From: Apostichopus japonicus
Lineage: Eukaryota > Echinodermata > Holothuroidea > Aspidochirotida > Stichopodidae
DNA length: 64,000 nucleotides
Reading direction: 5' to 3'
Assembly (NCBI RefSeq): GCF_037975245.1
Contig: NC_092576.1
Coordinates: 28,438,611-28,502,610 of the forward strand
The notes beneath the pieces are model-generated. The model was given only the letters and a program-made list of their open reading frames with translations. It was not told the origin of the DNA and made no database searches. A program made the translations under genes and the position numbers. Shown piece after piece: positions 58,801 to 63,787 of the stretch. Within the stretch, counting starts at the first letter, position 1, and the number at the start of each line of letters is the position of its first letter.

Positions 58801-60586
58801 TACATGATCTAGTACAGGGTCAAAGGGTAAACTAGAGAAGTTATACAAAAGAGATTCAAGTTCGAGGTGTGCCCTTAGGTAGGATACTTCATAGCCATTA
58901 CCGAGTGTATACCTGTTAAACGTAGTAGTGCCCTTATGTAGGACACTTCATGGCAATTACCGAGTGTATACCTGTTTGACGTAGTTTTGCGCTTAGGTAG
59001 GACACTCCAGTCATTACCGATTGGGTACCTGTGAGTCGTAGTTGTGCCCTTAGGTAGGACACTTCATGGCATTTACCGAGTGTATGCTTGTTCTACGTAG
59101 TTGTGCCCTTAGGTAGGCTACTTAATTCATGGCAATTACCGAGTGGACACCTGTTAGACGTAGTTGTGCCCTTAGGTAGGCCCTTTATGGCAATTACCGA
59201 GTGTCTGCCTGTTAAACGTGAACGTGATAGTTGAGAGAGCCGGATTATGATTGCACCCATATGCAAGGTCGCTCATGAAGGAAACGCCTACACGTAGCCT
59301 ATTCTAGGGCCCGGAAACCGACGGTTCGGTTTGAAATGTGCACGCGAAGGGTTCACTGTTCAAGCATATCATATGAGGCCTTGATACAAGACTCTTTACT
59401 TAAACGAGATAGAGCGAGAATAAGGGTTTATATATCCCACCTTCTATCTATGCCGAGATGACATAGACATGCACTACAGGTGGGCAAGTGGGAAATAAAG
59501 TAAACATACAAAAATAGAGCTTGCCATATGCACTTTAATAATAAAATTCAACCTTATTAGAAAATAACTGTGCAGCTTTAGATGACCTTTGAATCTATCA
59601 ATGTTACCGGTCACGTGGATGATAGGGATCGAAACAAAAGTTCCAAAGCTTTTGTAGAGAGACTAACGTTATAACCATAGTACTGAGAGTTGCAGATATC
59701 AATTATGTTAGTAAGGAGTGAAACTTATGAGTGTATTTATATAAGATCACCAGGAAGCAAAGATGTAACATTTGCAATTATAACGTATCAGTCACATAGC
59801 TGCTATACCATCAAGTTTCACACTTATTGATATATTTGAAAACTGAAACAGAATTAACTTTGATAAATGAACTGATTTTTAGCAAGTAAGCTGAGACACA
59901 CAATTGATGTGTCTAGTGCCCATTTTTGGGCTCCGTTAGCAGTGACTGAAGAGTGTCTTTCACTATTGCATATTTCGACTTATTTTTATATATTTCAACT
60001 TATAATTCAGAATAATTTTTTTTTAACGAATATAGTGTTCACAACAAAGCTATTAAATGAGCATAGATATCAGTACATTTTCAACTACCGAAAATCAGCC
60101 TATCCAACACCACCGCCCTCACTTTGAAGATCTTACCCACCCCTCACCCCCACCCTCCACCTCCTCCCCCTATCCCCAAGACAACCCCTCCCTGTTATAT
60201 ATCTTTCCAATCTGGGCCAAGTAAACTCGAGATATTATTACCGTTTTCAATATCAATATTACTTTTTTTCCTAAACGATTTAAGATTTACGGTGGCTTAC
60301 TAGGGACAAGTTTGACTTTTTATCTGAAAATGTTGACTTTTCATCTCAAAATGTGGACTTTTTATATCAAAATTATGACGTTTTATCTCAAAATGTCGAC
60401 TTAAAAGGCAAATTGTGACTTTTTATCTCATTTCCTTATTCTTTCCTATGTCCCTATTAAGCCACCGTAAATAATATATCGTAAACGTTATTCTTATTTC
60501 TCTTCCACGCCTCTCTTTTGTTTTATTTAGGAGAAGCTATACGTCCCTTGTACCGTTACGTCAAAGGAAAATGTCAGAGGAGATGA
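20933..60586 (+). CDS. Secreted-start LRR receptor with cysteine-rich modules and multi-pass membrane domain
   Basis: This large split gene has 31 proposed exons and a product of 1353 aa. In order: a signal peptide (residues 1-18, MLFWLLVIVCFISNGTQA); an LRR N-cap with CxCx motifs (about 36-78); about 26 LRRs (79-699); a C-cap and GCC2/GCC3 ephrin-receptor-like cysteine modules (about 700-830); an EGF-like CxxGYxGxxCxxC stretch just before the first helix; and about 7-8 hydrophobic segments (near 942-964, 1048-1069, 1091-1114, 1150-1173, 1242-1281, 1294-1310, 1318-1335) with a short basic tail ending GKCQRR. LRR introns are all phase 2, and the exon lengths add up to 4062 nt (divisible by three). 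This layout suggests a cell-surface receptor with an extracellular LRR solenoid. The ligand and signalling role cannot be read from sequence. The membrane part resembles the multi-pass module that follows GCC2/GCC3 repeats in many invertebrate and protist proteins; this is from memory of the family. Confidence 0.85.
21786..21915 (+). CDS. Exon 2: LRR N-cap
   Basis: 130 bp, entering in phase 1 after ACCAG and leaving in phase 2 at GTAAGT. It reads ACGANHACDCHQTKK and then VDCSKHDLQVVPRDVP, the four-cysteine LRRNT pattern ending in the start of the first repeat. Confidence 0.9.
22142..22213 (+). CDS. Exon 3: LRR
   Basis: 72 bp, CACAG acceptor, GTAGGC donor, phase 2. Reads DLSRNKISAILPDLL, a standard 24-residue LRR. 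Confidence 0.88.
22429..22500 (+). CDS. Exon 4: LRR
   Basis: 72 bp, CAACAG acceptor, GTAAGT donor, phase 2. Reads KINNNFVLAIPDTMF. The first half is less regular than in other repeats. The intron that follows is the largest (10.7 kb) and holds the nested mobile elements. Confidence 0.8.
22501..23696. other. Intron sequence before the nested elements
   Basis: No further LRR exon was recognised. At about 22686-22720 a segment with GACGTTTCGATCCTAGC recurs at about 55503-55525 in another intron and looks like part of a dispersed repeat. Confidence 0.5.
23697..24251 (+). mobile_element. L2/CR1-like non-LTR retrotransposon, left part (RT core)
   Basis: The translated pieces show LLLDLSAVFDTIDH (RT motif with the first catalytic Asp), GTALDILKSYLTDR, FGVPQGSVLGPLLF and HADDTQIW (the YADD box with Tyr changed to His), then NKLKLNPSKTEF. 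Frameshifts and stops separate them, so the copy is dead. It is 5' truncated. It stops exactly where the SAM-domain element begins and resumes at 31459. Confidence 0.88.
24252..24400. repeat. Left terminal and subterminal repeats of the SAM-domain element
   Basis: The TIR starts at 24252. GGTTA-type motifs follow near 24266 (GTTGGTTAAA), 24317 (ATTGGTTAG), 24329 (GTTGGTTAACC) and, inverted, 24386 (GTTTAACCAAC). Such subterminal clusters commonly bind transposase in DNA transposons. Confidence 0.7.
24560..29835 (+). CDS. SAMD3-like protein gene inside the TIR element, probably defective
   Basis: Proposed exons are 24560-24638 (MADIEDSAVLNFLKKYEIES, the start of a SAM domain), 25201-25288 (SFIKAALAAAVVDLFPFLKD), 26138-26303 (EAWYCKGAAGRPATGYLEEH), 26499-26689 (EKVLDFMRQTAVYRQQQIKD and SDILKEYPRLLDRGM), 27827-27986 (DFSVLWPEHEDHLYEKW), 28791-28909 (TLAFFLLPVIL) and 29518-29835 (PFVVCKGTLLAPTQTFVI ... 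stop TAG). The last six join in frame to 346 codons without a stop. They match, from memory, the vertebrate and invertebrate SAMD3-like proteins of unknown function, whose members share the YPRL and the C-terminal FV...G...P motifs. Two defects are visible: the rest of the SAM domain is missing between the first two exons (phases 1 and 2 do not match), and the second exon ends at ATAAGC where a GTAAGC donor is expected. Confidence 0.68.
29880..30198 (+). pseudogene. Tandem duplicate of the last SAMD3-like exon, decayed
   Basis: Immediately after the stop of the SAMD3-like gene, a second copy of its terminal exon follows with frame changes. It reads LVPTQIFAILEQRSV, CILDMAYRPSCSLVWQFIQN and EIKEAHMPSC, against LAPTQTFVILERRPV, YILDMAYQPSCCLVWQFIQN and EIKEAHVPSC in the first copy. 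It has an internal shift near 30020 and no open path from the main gene. Confidence 0.85.
31270..31458. repeat. Right subterminal and terminal repeats of the SAM-domain element
   Basis: TTAACCAAC near 31274, then ATTGGTTAAA, GCTGGTTAAAG, GTTGGTTAAAA, GTTGGTTAAGG, ATTGGTTAAT and finally TTAACCAACTGTTTTTAGAG up to the end at 31458. The density of the motif is higher than at the left end. Confidence 0.72.
31459..32190 (+). mobile_element. L2/CR1-like retrotransposon, right part and 3' tail
   Basis: It resumes with DSKFSLEQHISNVIKSCC and then FHACVTSRLDFCNSVFIGF, the conserved post-RT block of L2/CR1 elements. Later come YGPKLWNSLPNHLK and FKSKLKAYPY. It ends with a GCGC...ATAAAT segment and a TTATTAATATTATCATTATT tail typical of such elements. 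Several stops and deletions break the frame. Confidence 0.87.
32325..32722. repeat. 130-bp tandem repeat, three copies, G-rich core
   Basis: Units start at 32325, 32455 and 32588 with GAAAGTATGTAAGTATCTGG. Each has a core of G runs (GGATTGGGGATGGGGGGCGG followed by CGAGGGG) that could fold as a G-quadruplex, and an A-rich end. The copies are nearly identical and differ mainly in the length of one G run, which grows from 6 to 10. The minus-strand ORFs over the array are artefacts. Confidence 0.92.
33180..33251 (+). CDS. Exon 5: LRR
   Basis: 72 bp, TTCCAG acceptor, GTAAGT donor, phase 2. Reads DFSENRISEIPYDLL. First exon after the intron with the nested elements. Confidence 0.88.
33252..34118. 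other. Intron, nothing recognised
   Basis: No exon-like or repeated sequence of note was seen in this 0.87-kb intron. Confidence 0.5.
34119..34190 (+). CDS. Exon 6: LRR
   Basis: 72 bp, TTTTAG acceptor, GTGAGT donor, phase 2. Reads DISHNKIGHLWSQMF; Trp replaces the usual Pro. Confidence 0.87.
34467..34538 (+). CDS. Exon 7: LRR
   Basis: 72 bp, CTACAG acceptor, GTGAGT donor, phase 2. Reads DMSYNRISQIPPGIF. Confidence 0.88.
34539..35452. other. Intron, nothing recognised
   Basis: AT-rich with a short inverted pair near 34953-35008 (GTTACTGAGGATAT... and ATATCCTCAG), otherwise featureless. Confidence 0.5.
35453..35524 (+). CDS. Exon 8: LRR
   Basis: 72 bp, CCTCAG acceptor, GTAAAA donor (weak), phase 2. 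Reads FFSGNNLTEISPDLF. Confidence 0.85.
36059..36130 (+). CDS. Exon 9: LRR
   Basis: 72 bp, CTACAG acceptor, GTTAGT donor, phase 2. Reads LFSDNSITELPEDLF. The decayed exon at 47774-47845 resembles this repeat most. Confidence 0.87.
36131..36892. other. Intron, nothing recognised
   Basis: AT-rich with several T runs; no additional exon seen. Confidence 0.5.
36893..36964 (+). CDS. Exon 10: LRR
   Basis: 72 bp, TTTCAG acceptor, GTAAGT donor, phase 2. Reads DFGRNNLTKLSQNTF. Confidence 0.87.
36965..38097. other. Intron with diffuse GAGTAC-rich repeats
   Basis: From about 37150 to 37980, short words such as CGAGTACT, CAGAGTAC and GCATAGAGTAATA recur without a fixed period. There is a local triplet of a unit of about 55 bases near 37666-37770 (GACGTATGAGTGCA...CATAGAGTAAT). 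No exon was seen. Confidence 0.5.
38098..38169 (+). CDS. Exon 11: LRR
   Basis: 72 bp, TTACAG acceptor, GTAAAC donor, phase 2. Reads LLSGNKIRNLPNNLF. Confidence 0.87.
38670..38741 (+). CDS. Exon 12: LRR
   Basis: 72 bp, ATTTTAG acceptor, GTAAGT donor, phase 2. Reads ALFKNDLTDLPCNMF, with a Cys inside the repeat. Confidence 0.87.
39158..39229 (+). CDS. Exon 13: LRR
   Basis: 72 bp, TTACAG acceptor, GTAAGT donor, phase 2. Reads ILLENNIKDVCPSIF, again with a Cys, one repeat after the Cys of exon 12; the two could pair. Confidence 0.87.
39449..41517. repeat. 44-bp minisatellite, about 47 copies
   Basis: The unit is AGTTCAGTCACTTCAAACAG followed by ATATTATGTGGCAGAGATAT and TAGA. Variants alternate at fixed positions (ATATTATGTG or ATAGTATGTG; GGCAGAG or GACAGAG; ATTAGAA or ATGAGAA; GGCTAAG), and blocks of three to four variants recur in the same order, so the array grew by duplication of multi-unit blocks. 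Because 44 is not a multiple of three, the open frames across it read all three frames in turn every 132 bases. They are artefacts. Confidence 0.95.
41518..42755. other. Intron sequence after the 44-bp array
   Basis: No exon or recognisable element was seen. Confidence 0.5.
42756..42827 (+). CDS. Exon 14: LRR
   Basis: 72 bp, TTTGTAG acceptor after a long pyrimidine tract, GTAAGT donor, phase 2. Reads SLSQNNIKAIPEGLL. Confidence 0.88.
42999..43070 (+). CDS. Exon 15: LRR
   Basis: 72 bp, CAACAG acceptor, GTAGGT donor, phase 2. Reads DLSHNEYDEIPADVF. Confidence 0.88.
43358..43429 (+). CDS. Exon 16: LRR
   Basis: 72 bp, ATGTAG acceptor, GTGAGT donor, phase 2. Reads SLMGTNLKDLPAKLF; Thr-Asn replaces the usual Asn-X at the ladder position. 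Confidence 0.85.
43539..43610 (+). CDS. Exon 17: LRR
   Basis: 72 bp, TTATAG acceptor, GTAAGT donor, phase 2. Reads KLSRNQLEAIGEETF. Confidence 0.87.
43855..44250. repeat. 19-bp minisatellite
   Basis: Units of GTGTTAACATTTGAAAGTA repeat with substitutions. The right end (about 44150-44250) is nearly perfect and the left end is diverged. It lies inside the intron between exons 17 and 18. Confidence 0.9.
44587..44658 (+). CDS. Exon 18: LRR
   Basis: 72 bp, CGACAG acceptor, GTAAGT donor, phase 2. Reads DLSHNKIETLPARIF. Confidence 0.89.
44804..44875 (+). CDS. Exon 19: LRR
   Basis: 72 bp, AAATAG acceptor, GTAAGT donor, phase 2. Reads DLSYNRLTSLPGNLF. Confidence 0.89.
44876..45794. other. Intron, nothing recognised
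   Basis: A C run lies near 45286-45296. The minus-strand open frame at 45213-45485 has no recognisable motif. Confidence 0.5.
45795..45866 (+). CDS. Exon 20: LRR
   Basis: 72 bp, ATACAG acceptor, GTGAGT donor, phase 2. Reads QVANNLLSDLPAGFF. Confidence 0.88.
46473..46571 (+). pseudogene. THAP zinc-finger start, broken
   Basis: The ATG opens MPSRYVVSGCSSTSKDGFLL, followed by PAFLKDDRNRRI and a TGA where THAP proteins have the conserved Trp. The first Cys of the C2CH motif is replaced by Tyr (YVV for CVV). Beyond the stop the frame continues TRLAQTTHKQRYECM, so the Trp-to-stop change is a point mutation. Confidence 0.72.
47040..47300 (-). pseudogene. Acidic N-terminal coding fragment, antisense in the Kolobok-like element
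   Basis: On the minus strand an ATG at 47300 opens MSSPESSDSEEIRLYLSG. After a shift of frame the sequence continues FDENYFREEEEEEIVFEG, then VFPYQMSPLQRN and a basic end. Ser/Glu-rich starts followed by a PYxxxP segment remind me of the P2X7-C-terminal-like proteins common in invertebrate mobile elements, but the fragment is too short to be sure. It faces the THAP fragment, so the intact element probably carried two converging genes. Confidence 0.4.
47774..47845 (+). pseudogene. Decayed LRR exon
   Basis: An open stretch reads IFSEQFITDLSAAYFSRF, aligning position by position with LFSDNSITELPEDLFAST of exon 9. The acceptor and donor expected at a 72-bp span are gone (an A run and AAGTTACC). 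Skipping it leaves the reading frame intact because flanking introns are phase 2. Confidence 0.42.
48039..48107 (+). CDS. Exon 21: LRR, 69 bp
   Basis: ATCAG acceptor, GTGAGT donor, phase 2. Reads VLSNNKLDTVHRRYL. One codon shorter than the usual unit (23 residues). Confidence 0.86.
48405..48476 (+). CDS. Exon 22: LRR
   Basis: 72 bp, CTTAG acceptor, GTAAGT donor, phase 2. Reads SLSGNAISHLPVDLF. Confidence 0.87.
48477..50053. other. Intron, no exon recognised
   Basis: Contains a CT-rich tract at about 48505-48555 and dispersed-repeat-like sequence around 49190-49660 (including GACCGACGTCGAAACATTGA near 49627). The + strand open frame at 49670-49921 shows no LRR pattern or other motif. Confidence 0.5.
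50054..50206 (+). CDS. Exon 23: two LRRs in one exon
   Basis: 153 bp (51 codons), CTTTAG acceptor, GTATGT donor, phase 2 on both sides. It reads DLANNSLTEIPLGLF and then LLQRNKLTRVQNGTF. It is the only exon with two repeats. The first is slightly expanded (NSSLNKLGTQ spacer). Confidence 0.86.
50315..50371. repeat. (TA)n tract
   Basis: A nearly pure TA run with one CA interruption, inside the intron after exon 23. Confidence 0.95.
50709..50777 (+). CDS. Exon 24: LRR, 69 bp
   Basis: CTTAAG acceptor, GTAAGT donor, phase 2. Reads FLSNNEIKELEDDAF. Confidence 0.84.
50778..51582. other. Intron, nothing recognised
   Basis: AT-rich, no exon or element seen. Confidence 0.5.
51583..51654 (+). CDS. 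Exon 25: LRR
   Basis: 72 bp, CAATAG acceptor, GTGAGT donor, phase 2. Reads YLFSNKLTELKNTSF. Confidence 0.86.
51860..51975. repeat. GTACTATAGTACT palindromic cluster
   Basis: Short words GTACTTTA, GTACTGAAGTACTATAG and GGGTACTATAGTACTC follow each other in both orientations, so the strand can form several small hairpins. It lies just before exon 26. Confidence 0.7.
52082..52153 (+). CDS. Exon 26: LRR, divergent
   Basis: 72 bp, TCCAAG acceptor, GTAAGT donor, phase 2. Reads HIYKNDVEHISERSL. It has lost most leucines and was chosen mainly because length, phase and splice sites fit exactly. Confidence 0.7.
52374..52460. repeat. SINE fragment with inverted core
   Basis: The core AAATTCCACTTCACGACCGG and TTTCGTCC is the reverse complement of the core of the SINE at 52640-52840, yet the downstream part (TTTCTGGTGTTATTCTTTAC and TATATATCTGTCATACCACTT) has the same orientation as there. 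Confidence 0.7.
52640..52840 (+). mobile_element. tRNA-derived SINE
   Basis: An A-box-like TGGTCGAGTGG (about 52649-52659) and a B-box-like GGATTCGATTCC (52691-52702) lie 42 bases apart, as in a tRNA-type RNA polymerase III promoter. They are followed by a core GGACGAAACCGGTCGTGAAG, a TGGTGTGTTATTCTTTA segment and a (TA)n tail. The tRNA part does not fold into a clean cloverleaf by eye, so it is a SINE head rather than a tRNA gene. Confidence 0.75.
52966..53009. repeat. (TA)n tract
   Basis: A pure TA microsatellite inside the intron between exons 26 and 27. Confidence 0.95.
53182..53238 (+). CDS. Exon 27: short last LRR, 57 bp
   Basis: AATAG acceptor, GTAACT donor, phase 2. Reads LLSCDKLKHLPWANRSIER, a truncated repeat of 19 residues with Cys-Asp at the Asn position. 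It leads directly into the cysteine-rich C-cap. Confidence 0.72.
53239..54464. other. Intron, nothing recognised
   Basis: The + strand open frames at 53292-53646 show no motif. A C-rich patch lies near 54120-54215. Confidence 0.5.
54465..54646 (+). CDS. Exon 28: LRR C-cap and first GCC2/GCC3 module
   Basis: 182 bp, entering in phase 2 after a strong pyrimidine tract and CTCAAG, leaving in phase 1 at GTGAGT. It opens ECVTSSYVPVLKFKRLR, then GFGCKFNSWRVVCHPCAPGT and YGNESGQCSPCPAG. The first part has the cysteines of an LRR C-cap and the second is the usual CxPCxxGTY...CxPCPxG module. A later acceptor (at 54540) in the same frame is possible but has no pyrimidine tract. Confidence 0.8.
54647..56353. 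other. Intron with (TA)n(GA)n and a dispersed repeat
   Basis: A (TA)n(GA)n tract lies at about 55760-55850. A segment at about 55495-55545 (GACGTTTTGATCCTAGCAGA) matches one at 22686-22720. No exon was seen; the open frames at 54739-55202 have no family motif. Confidence 0.55.
56354..57954 (+). CDS. Exon 29: cysteine-rich modules and most membrane helices
   Basis: 1601 bp, TGCAG acceptor, GTGAGT donor, phase 1 to phase 0; the longest open stretch in the window. It reads CNHCYKGSFVKYGNGSSVLQ, then CKVCPEGTDQSKFAGYRACP (GCC2/GCC3 type), several Asn-linked glycosylation sites, and an EGF-like GSCTEGYTGWICSKCDKGFY. Hydrophobic segments follow: LMVILEFVAVLCVLILFMLF, IALSFPVVVILVAIVGHF, LCTYVFLLLFVTYP and VAAFVATVTYVLSFPLFLLL. 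After an acidic, Asn-rich loop (DDCSVNETTNLL) comes FWEILELARKVAQTMLITLL and LTAIGTAVLFLTLHV. The FWExxELxRK segment before a helix is shared, from memory, by the multi-pass modules behind GCC2/GCC3 repeats. Confidence 0.93.
58618..58744 (+). CDS. Exon 30: last two membrane helices
   Basis: 127 bp, TTTCAG acceptor, GTAGGT donor, phase 0 to phase 1. Reads LFSLAVIFINVLVAAVP and, after a short polar turn (MSNSYGN), IISIGIITLDAGIMVIVS. In-frame continuation of exon 29. Confidence 0.87.
58869..59218. repeat. 59-bp minisatellite, six copies
   Basis: Units begin GTGCCCTTAGGTAGGACACT and continue TCATGGCAATTACCGAGTGT, ATACCTGTTAGACGTAGTT. They recur every 59-62 bases with scattered changes. It lies in the last intron. 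Confidence 0.92.
60285..60472. mobile_element. 188-bp inverted-repeat element (MITE-like)
   Basis: The arms ATTTACGGTGGCTTACTAGG and its inverted copy (CCTATTAAGCCACCGTAAAT) match at all but one of 20 positions. The interior consists of repeats of a unit like TTTTGACTTTTTATCTCAAA. No target duplication is obvious. It lies in the last intron, about 60 bases before the final exon. Confidence 0.72.
60531..60586 (+). CDS. Exon 31: C-terminal tail and stop
   Basis: 56 bp including TGA, TTTAG acceptor after a pyrimidine tract. Reads GEAIRPLYRYVKGKCQRR, a short basic, presumably cytoplasmic tail. No clear AATAAA follows within the next few hundred bases, so the end of the transcript is not fixed. 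Confidence 0.8.
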
Positions 60587-62240
60587 CATATGCAGCTAGA
60601 CTAGCCTCGATTTGCGAAAACTCAATCATTTTTGTTATACAGCAGATAAGAATGGCACATAATGTAGTTCTAATATCTTTGTAAATATTGTATTACTTTT
60701 TTTGGCCAACGATGTATTTTAATTGTTTCAAATAGTGCTCATTTCAAGACTCAATTAATTGATGAAATTTAAAACGAAAATTAGGGTAAATGAGCAGAAT
60801 TATGCTCGGCTGCCTCACTCCGTTGCAAATGAGTCGTGAATCCGTTTCCGGTTCCATGGAACTATGATGTCTTCAAATGTGTCTTAAGCTCATGCTAGAC
60901 ATTTACTGAACGTCATCAGCGAGACGTCCGGTTGCTAAGTTTATAGGGTTGGACAAAAATTAACTGACATATTTAGTATACGGGGTGGGGTGCATAACTG
61001 GGATGGGGATGGCTGAATTACAAACATACTACCTGTAATGAGGCTAGTGGAGTGTACCAAACAAGGTAAGATTTTCGTCATTCTACACACGAGATCACAG
61101 TCCACAAAGAAGAAAACAATGAGAGACACAGAGGTTGAGAGAAAGCGAAAGAAGATACACGTAGAGGATACACGAGTGACAAAATGGCTAGCTTGTCATT
61201 TACGATCCACGTTTGGTCACTATAATATGTAAATCTGGTTAAAATCAACTTAAAAGAAAATGATTATTACAGGCATCTCCCCCTCCCCCCCATACACACA
61301 CACAAACACATACACAATACGTGCGGACCTAGCCAAAAAAAGGACAACAAATCTTTAGTCTGATAGTGCAAATTCTTTATTTCAAGCTTCTTTCATATCT
61401 CAAATGTTGATAAATGTTCAATGCAACCGTTGAATAACTATACAACTGCTATAACTGCAGTTTCCATCAAGCCAAGCATACTTAATTCTTTCGTATAATT
61501 GTTGTACTTTATGATTAACTGGTTCCTCGCATATGATGACCGCATCACATTTTCTACGTAGTGTTATCGCTGAGATCAAGACTTTTCAAACTTAAATAAT
61601 ATAATTCATGAACCGCTGGCCAAGTTCTTTACTATTTGGAACGTAATCTCGTGTATTACCTAACTTCATATACAGTCCCTCTTGAGTTTGACCGAACCGT
61701 GCTGAATCTAAAGGTTCCGAGGTCAGTGGTCAAATAAACCTGAAGGCAACCTGGCAGAGCCCGAGGGCCCAGTACTAAAATGGAGCCCACTTTCTTTATT
61801 TATTTATTTTTATTTATCAAGTTCGCAAATTCATCCGTGTGCGAGTATGTGTTGTTTCAATATTCCCGTGTACGATATGTTGTGTACAGAAGTGATTACT
61901 GGGCCTCAGATCAACCTCGTTCCGCTCCTCATCATAGTCACATCGCTAACTTTAACTTTAACAAAACGTTCATGTTTTCATATTAATGTTGTAAACAGTA
62001 CTACAGATTTGTACATATATACTATGTTACTTCGTAAACTTGTAAACAGAACATATTTGTACTTATGTACTAACAATATCACATCATTTAATCAATAGAA
62101 CACAAACTCCGAGCTTGTACTCGCAAGGAGTATTAAAGCATATGAGTTATGCAACATTGCAGTGGAAGAATTATTTAAATGTAGTTGAAAAAAAAACATA
62201 ACACTGCTTTAGTGGTTTGCTTTTATTTTGTGTGTTTGTG
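60587..62240. other. 3' flank of the large gene, non-coding
   Basis: Holds the presumed 3' UTR. A C/CA-rich patch lies at about 61275-61320. No exon or element was recognised. Confidence 0.5.
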
Positions 62241-62244
62241 CTCA

Positions 62245-62465
62245 ATTGCTCATCTAAACGACTCTCTTTTGCTCACGGTGTGCTCTTTTGCTCTTTGAGT
62301 CACTAATGTTGTGTTCGCGTACTCATCATATGAACCAAATCATGCGTCTTTTTGTTTTTTTTTTGCTTATTCTAATATGAGTACGTGCTCAGTTGCTTAT
62401 CTAAACTATTCCCTTTTGCTCACGGTGTGCTCTTTTGCTCTTTGAGTCACTCATGTTGTGCTCGG
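62245..62465. repeat. Two copies of a 75-bp unit, about 150 bases apart
   Basis: The sequence TTTTGCTCACGGTGTGCTCT and TTTGCTCTTTGAGTCACT occurs at about 62267-62305 and again at 62416-62453, with similar flanks (TTGCTCATCTAAAC, TTGCTTATCTAAAC). No other feature is seen around it. Confidence 0.8.
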
Positions 62466-63535
62466 TTTCACACAGTTCAAGGTGTGCTCCAAACAATGCA
62501 CTTTACCCTCCTAATGACATTACCAGTCCGTCATGACGAAATGAAGCTCCTATCTAATCGAGTGGCGACTTAACGACTATGCGCGTTCTTAAAATGGGGC
62601 AAAACTAAATAAATAAATAATAGTCAAAGACAAAAATGTCAACGCATGCAAGTTTATTATCTCCCTCCTAAATATATGAGCCTACTTACCGTGAATAAAA
62701 CCAGATCGTCAAAGTAGAGACAGATATCATCCTTAGTGAATGTGCACGTTACGAACATGGGTAAAAACAAATCAATAAATAATAGACACAAAGACACAGA
62801 TTGAATGTTTACCGCAGAAAAGCATGCTCTTTCTGTAATATTGGTGGCCCTAGAAAAAGCCATTGAATTCGATCAATCTTTTTTATCTTACATGACCTTG
62901 GTTCCAATGTATTATATCTTCTGGATACATGTAACATTCCCATTTGCAGTTTTTTTACCATGTAAGGTGGCGTGGGATTGCCCGAGTGAGATCTTTGGTA
63001 GCTACATCTATGTTGTATGGGTACGTTACAAAGTGGGAAGCATGCTCGTCGTTTTTTGATGTAATACATGTAAAATTATCTAGGGATACTCATGTGATCA
63101 CATTCATCTCTGTAAAGGAGTACACTTGTTTGGGGATGGTAGGAATGCACTGTAGTATTTGTGTATTATCTCTTAAGCTAAGTTGTAGGGTAAAGTTCAT
63201 CATTTGTATACATGTGGTATTTTCACGTTATGTTAAGGGCTTTATATAAAATGCATTACCTGGGAGGGACATGACAGTATATTCTGGTTGCTGTTGGAAG
63301 CAACATTCTTGATGGTAGGCTTCATGGCCACGTAGCCTCAAGTTTGTACAACACATCCAGTACAAACACTTAACCTTACTGTAAGAAGTTTCTTTTCAAT
63401 ATATCGCTGTTAAAAATACCATCACCTTTCTGGATTTATTTTGTTTTCATCTTCATTCTCTGGCCAATTACAATATTACATCTTAGGACAAGAACCCTGA
63501 ATCGGCTGGCCGGTGCTACTCACAGAAGTTTTTTT
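62466..63535. other. Non-coding stretch, nothing recognised
   Basis: Overlapping open frames on both strands at 62657-63249 lack any motif and have no splice-linked partner. Confidence 0.5.
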
Positions 63536-63536
63536 T

Positions 63537-63787
<251 letters not shown>

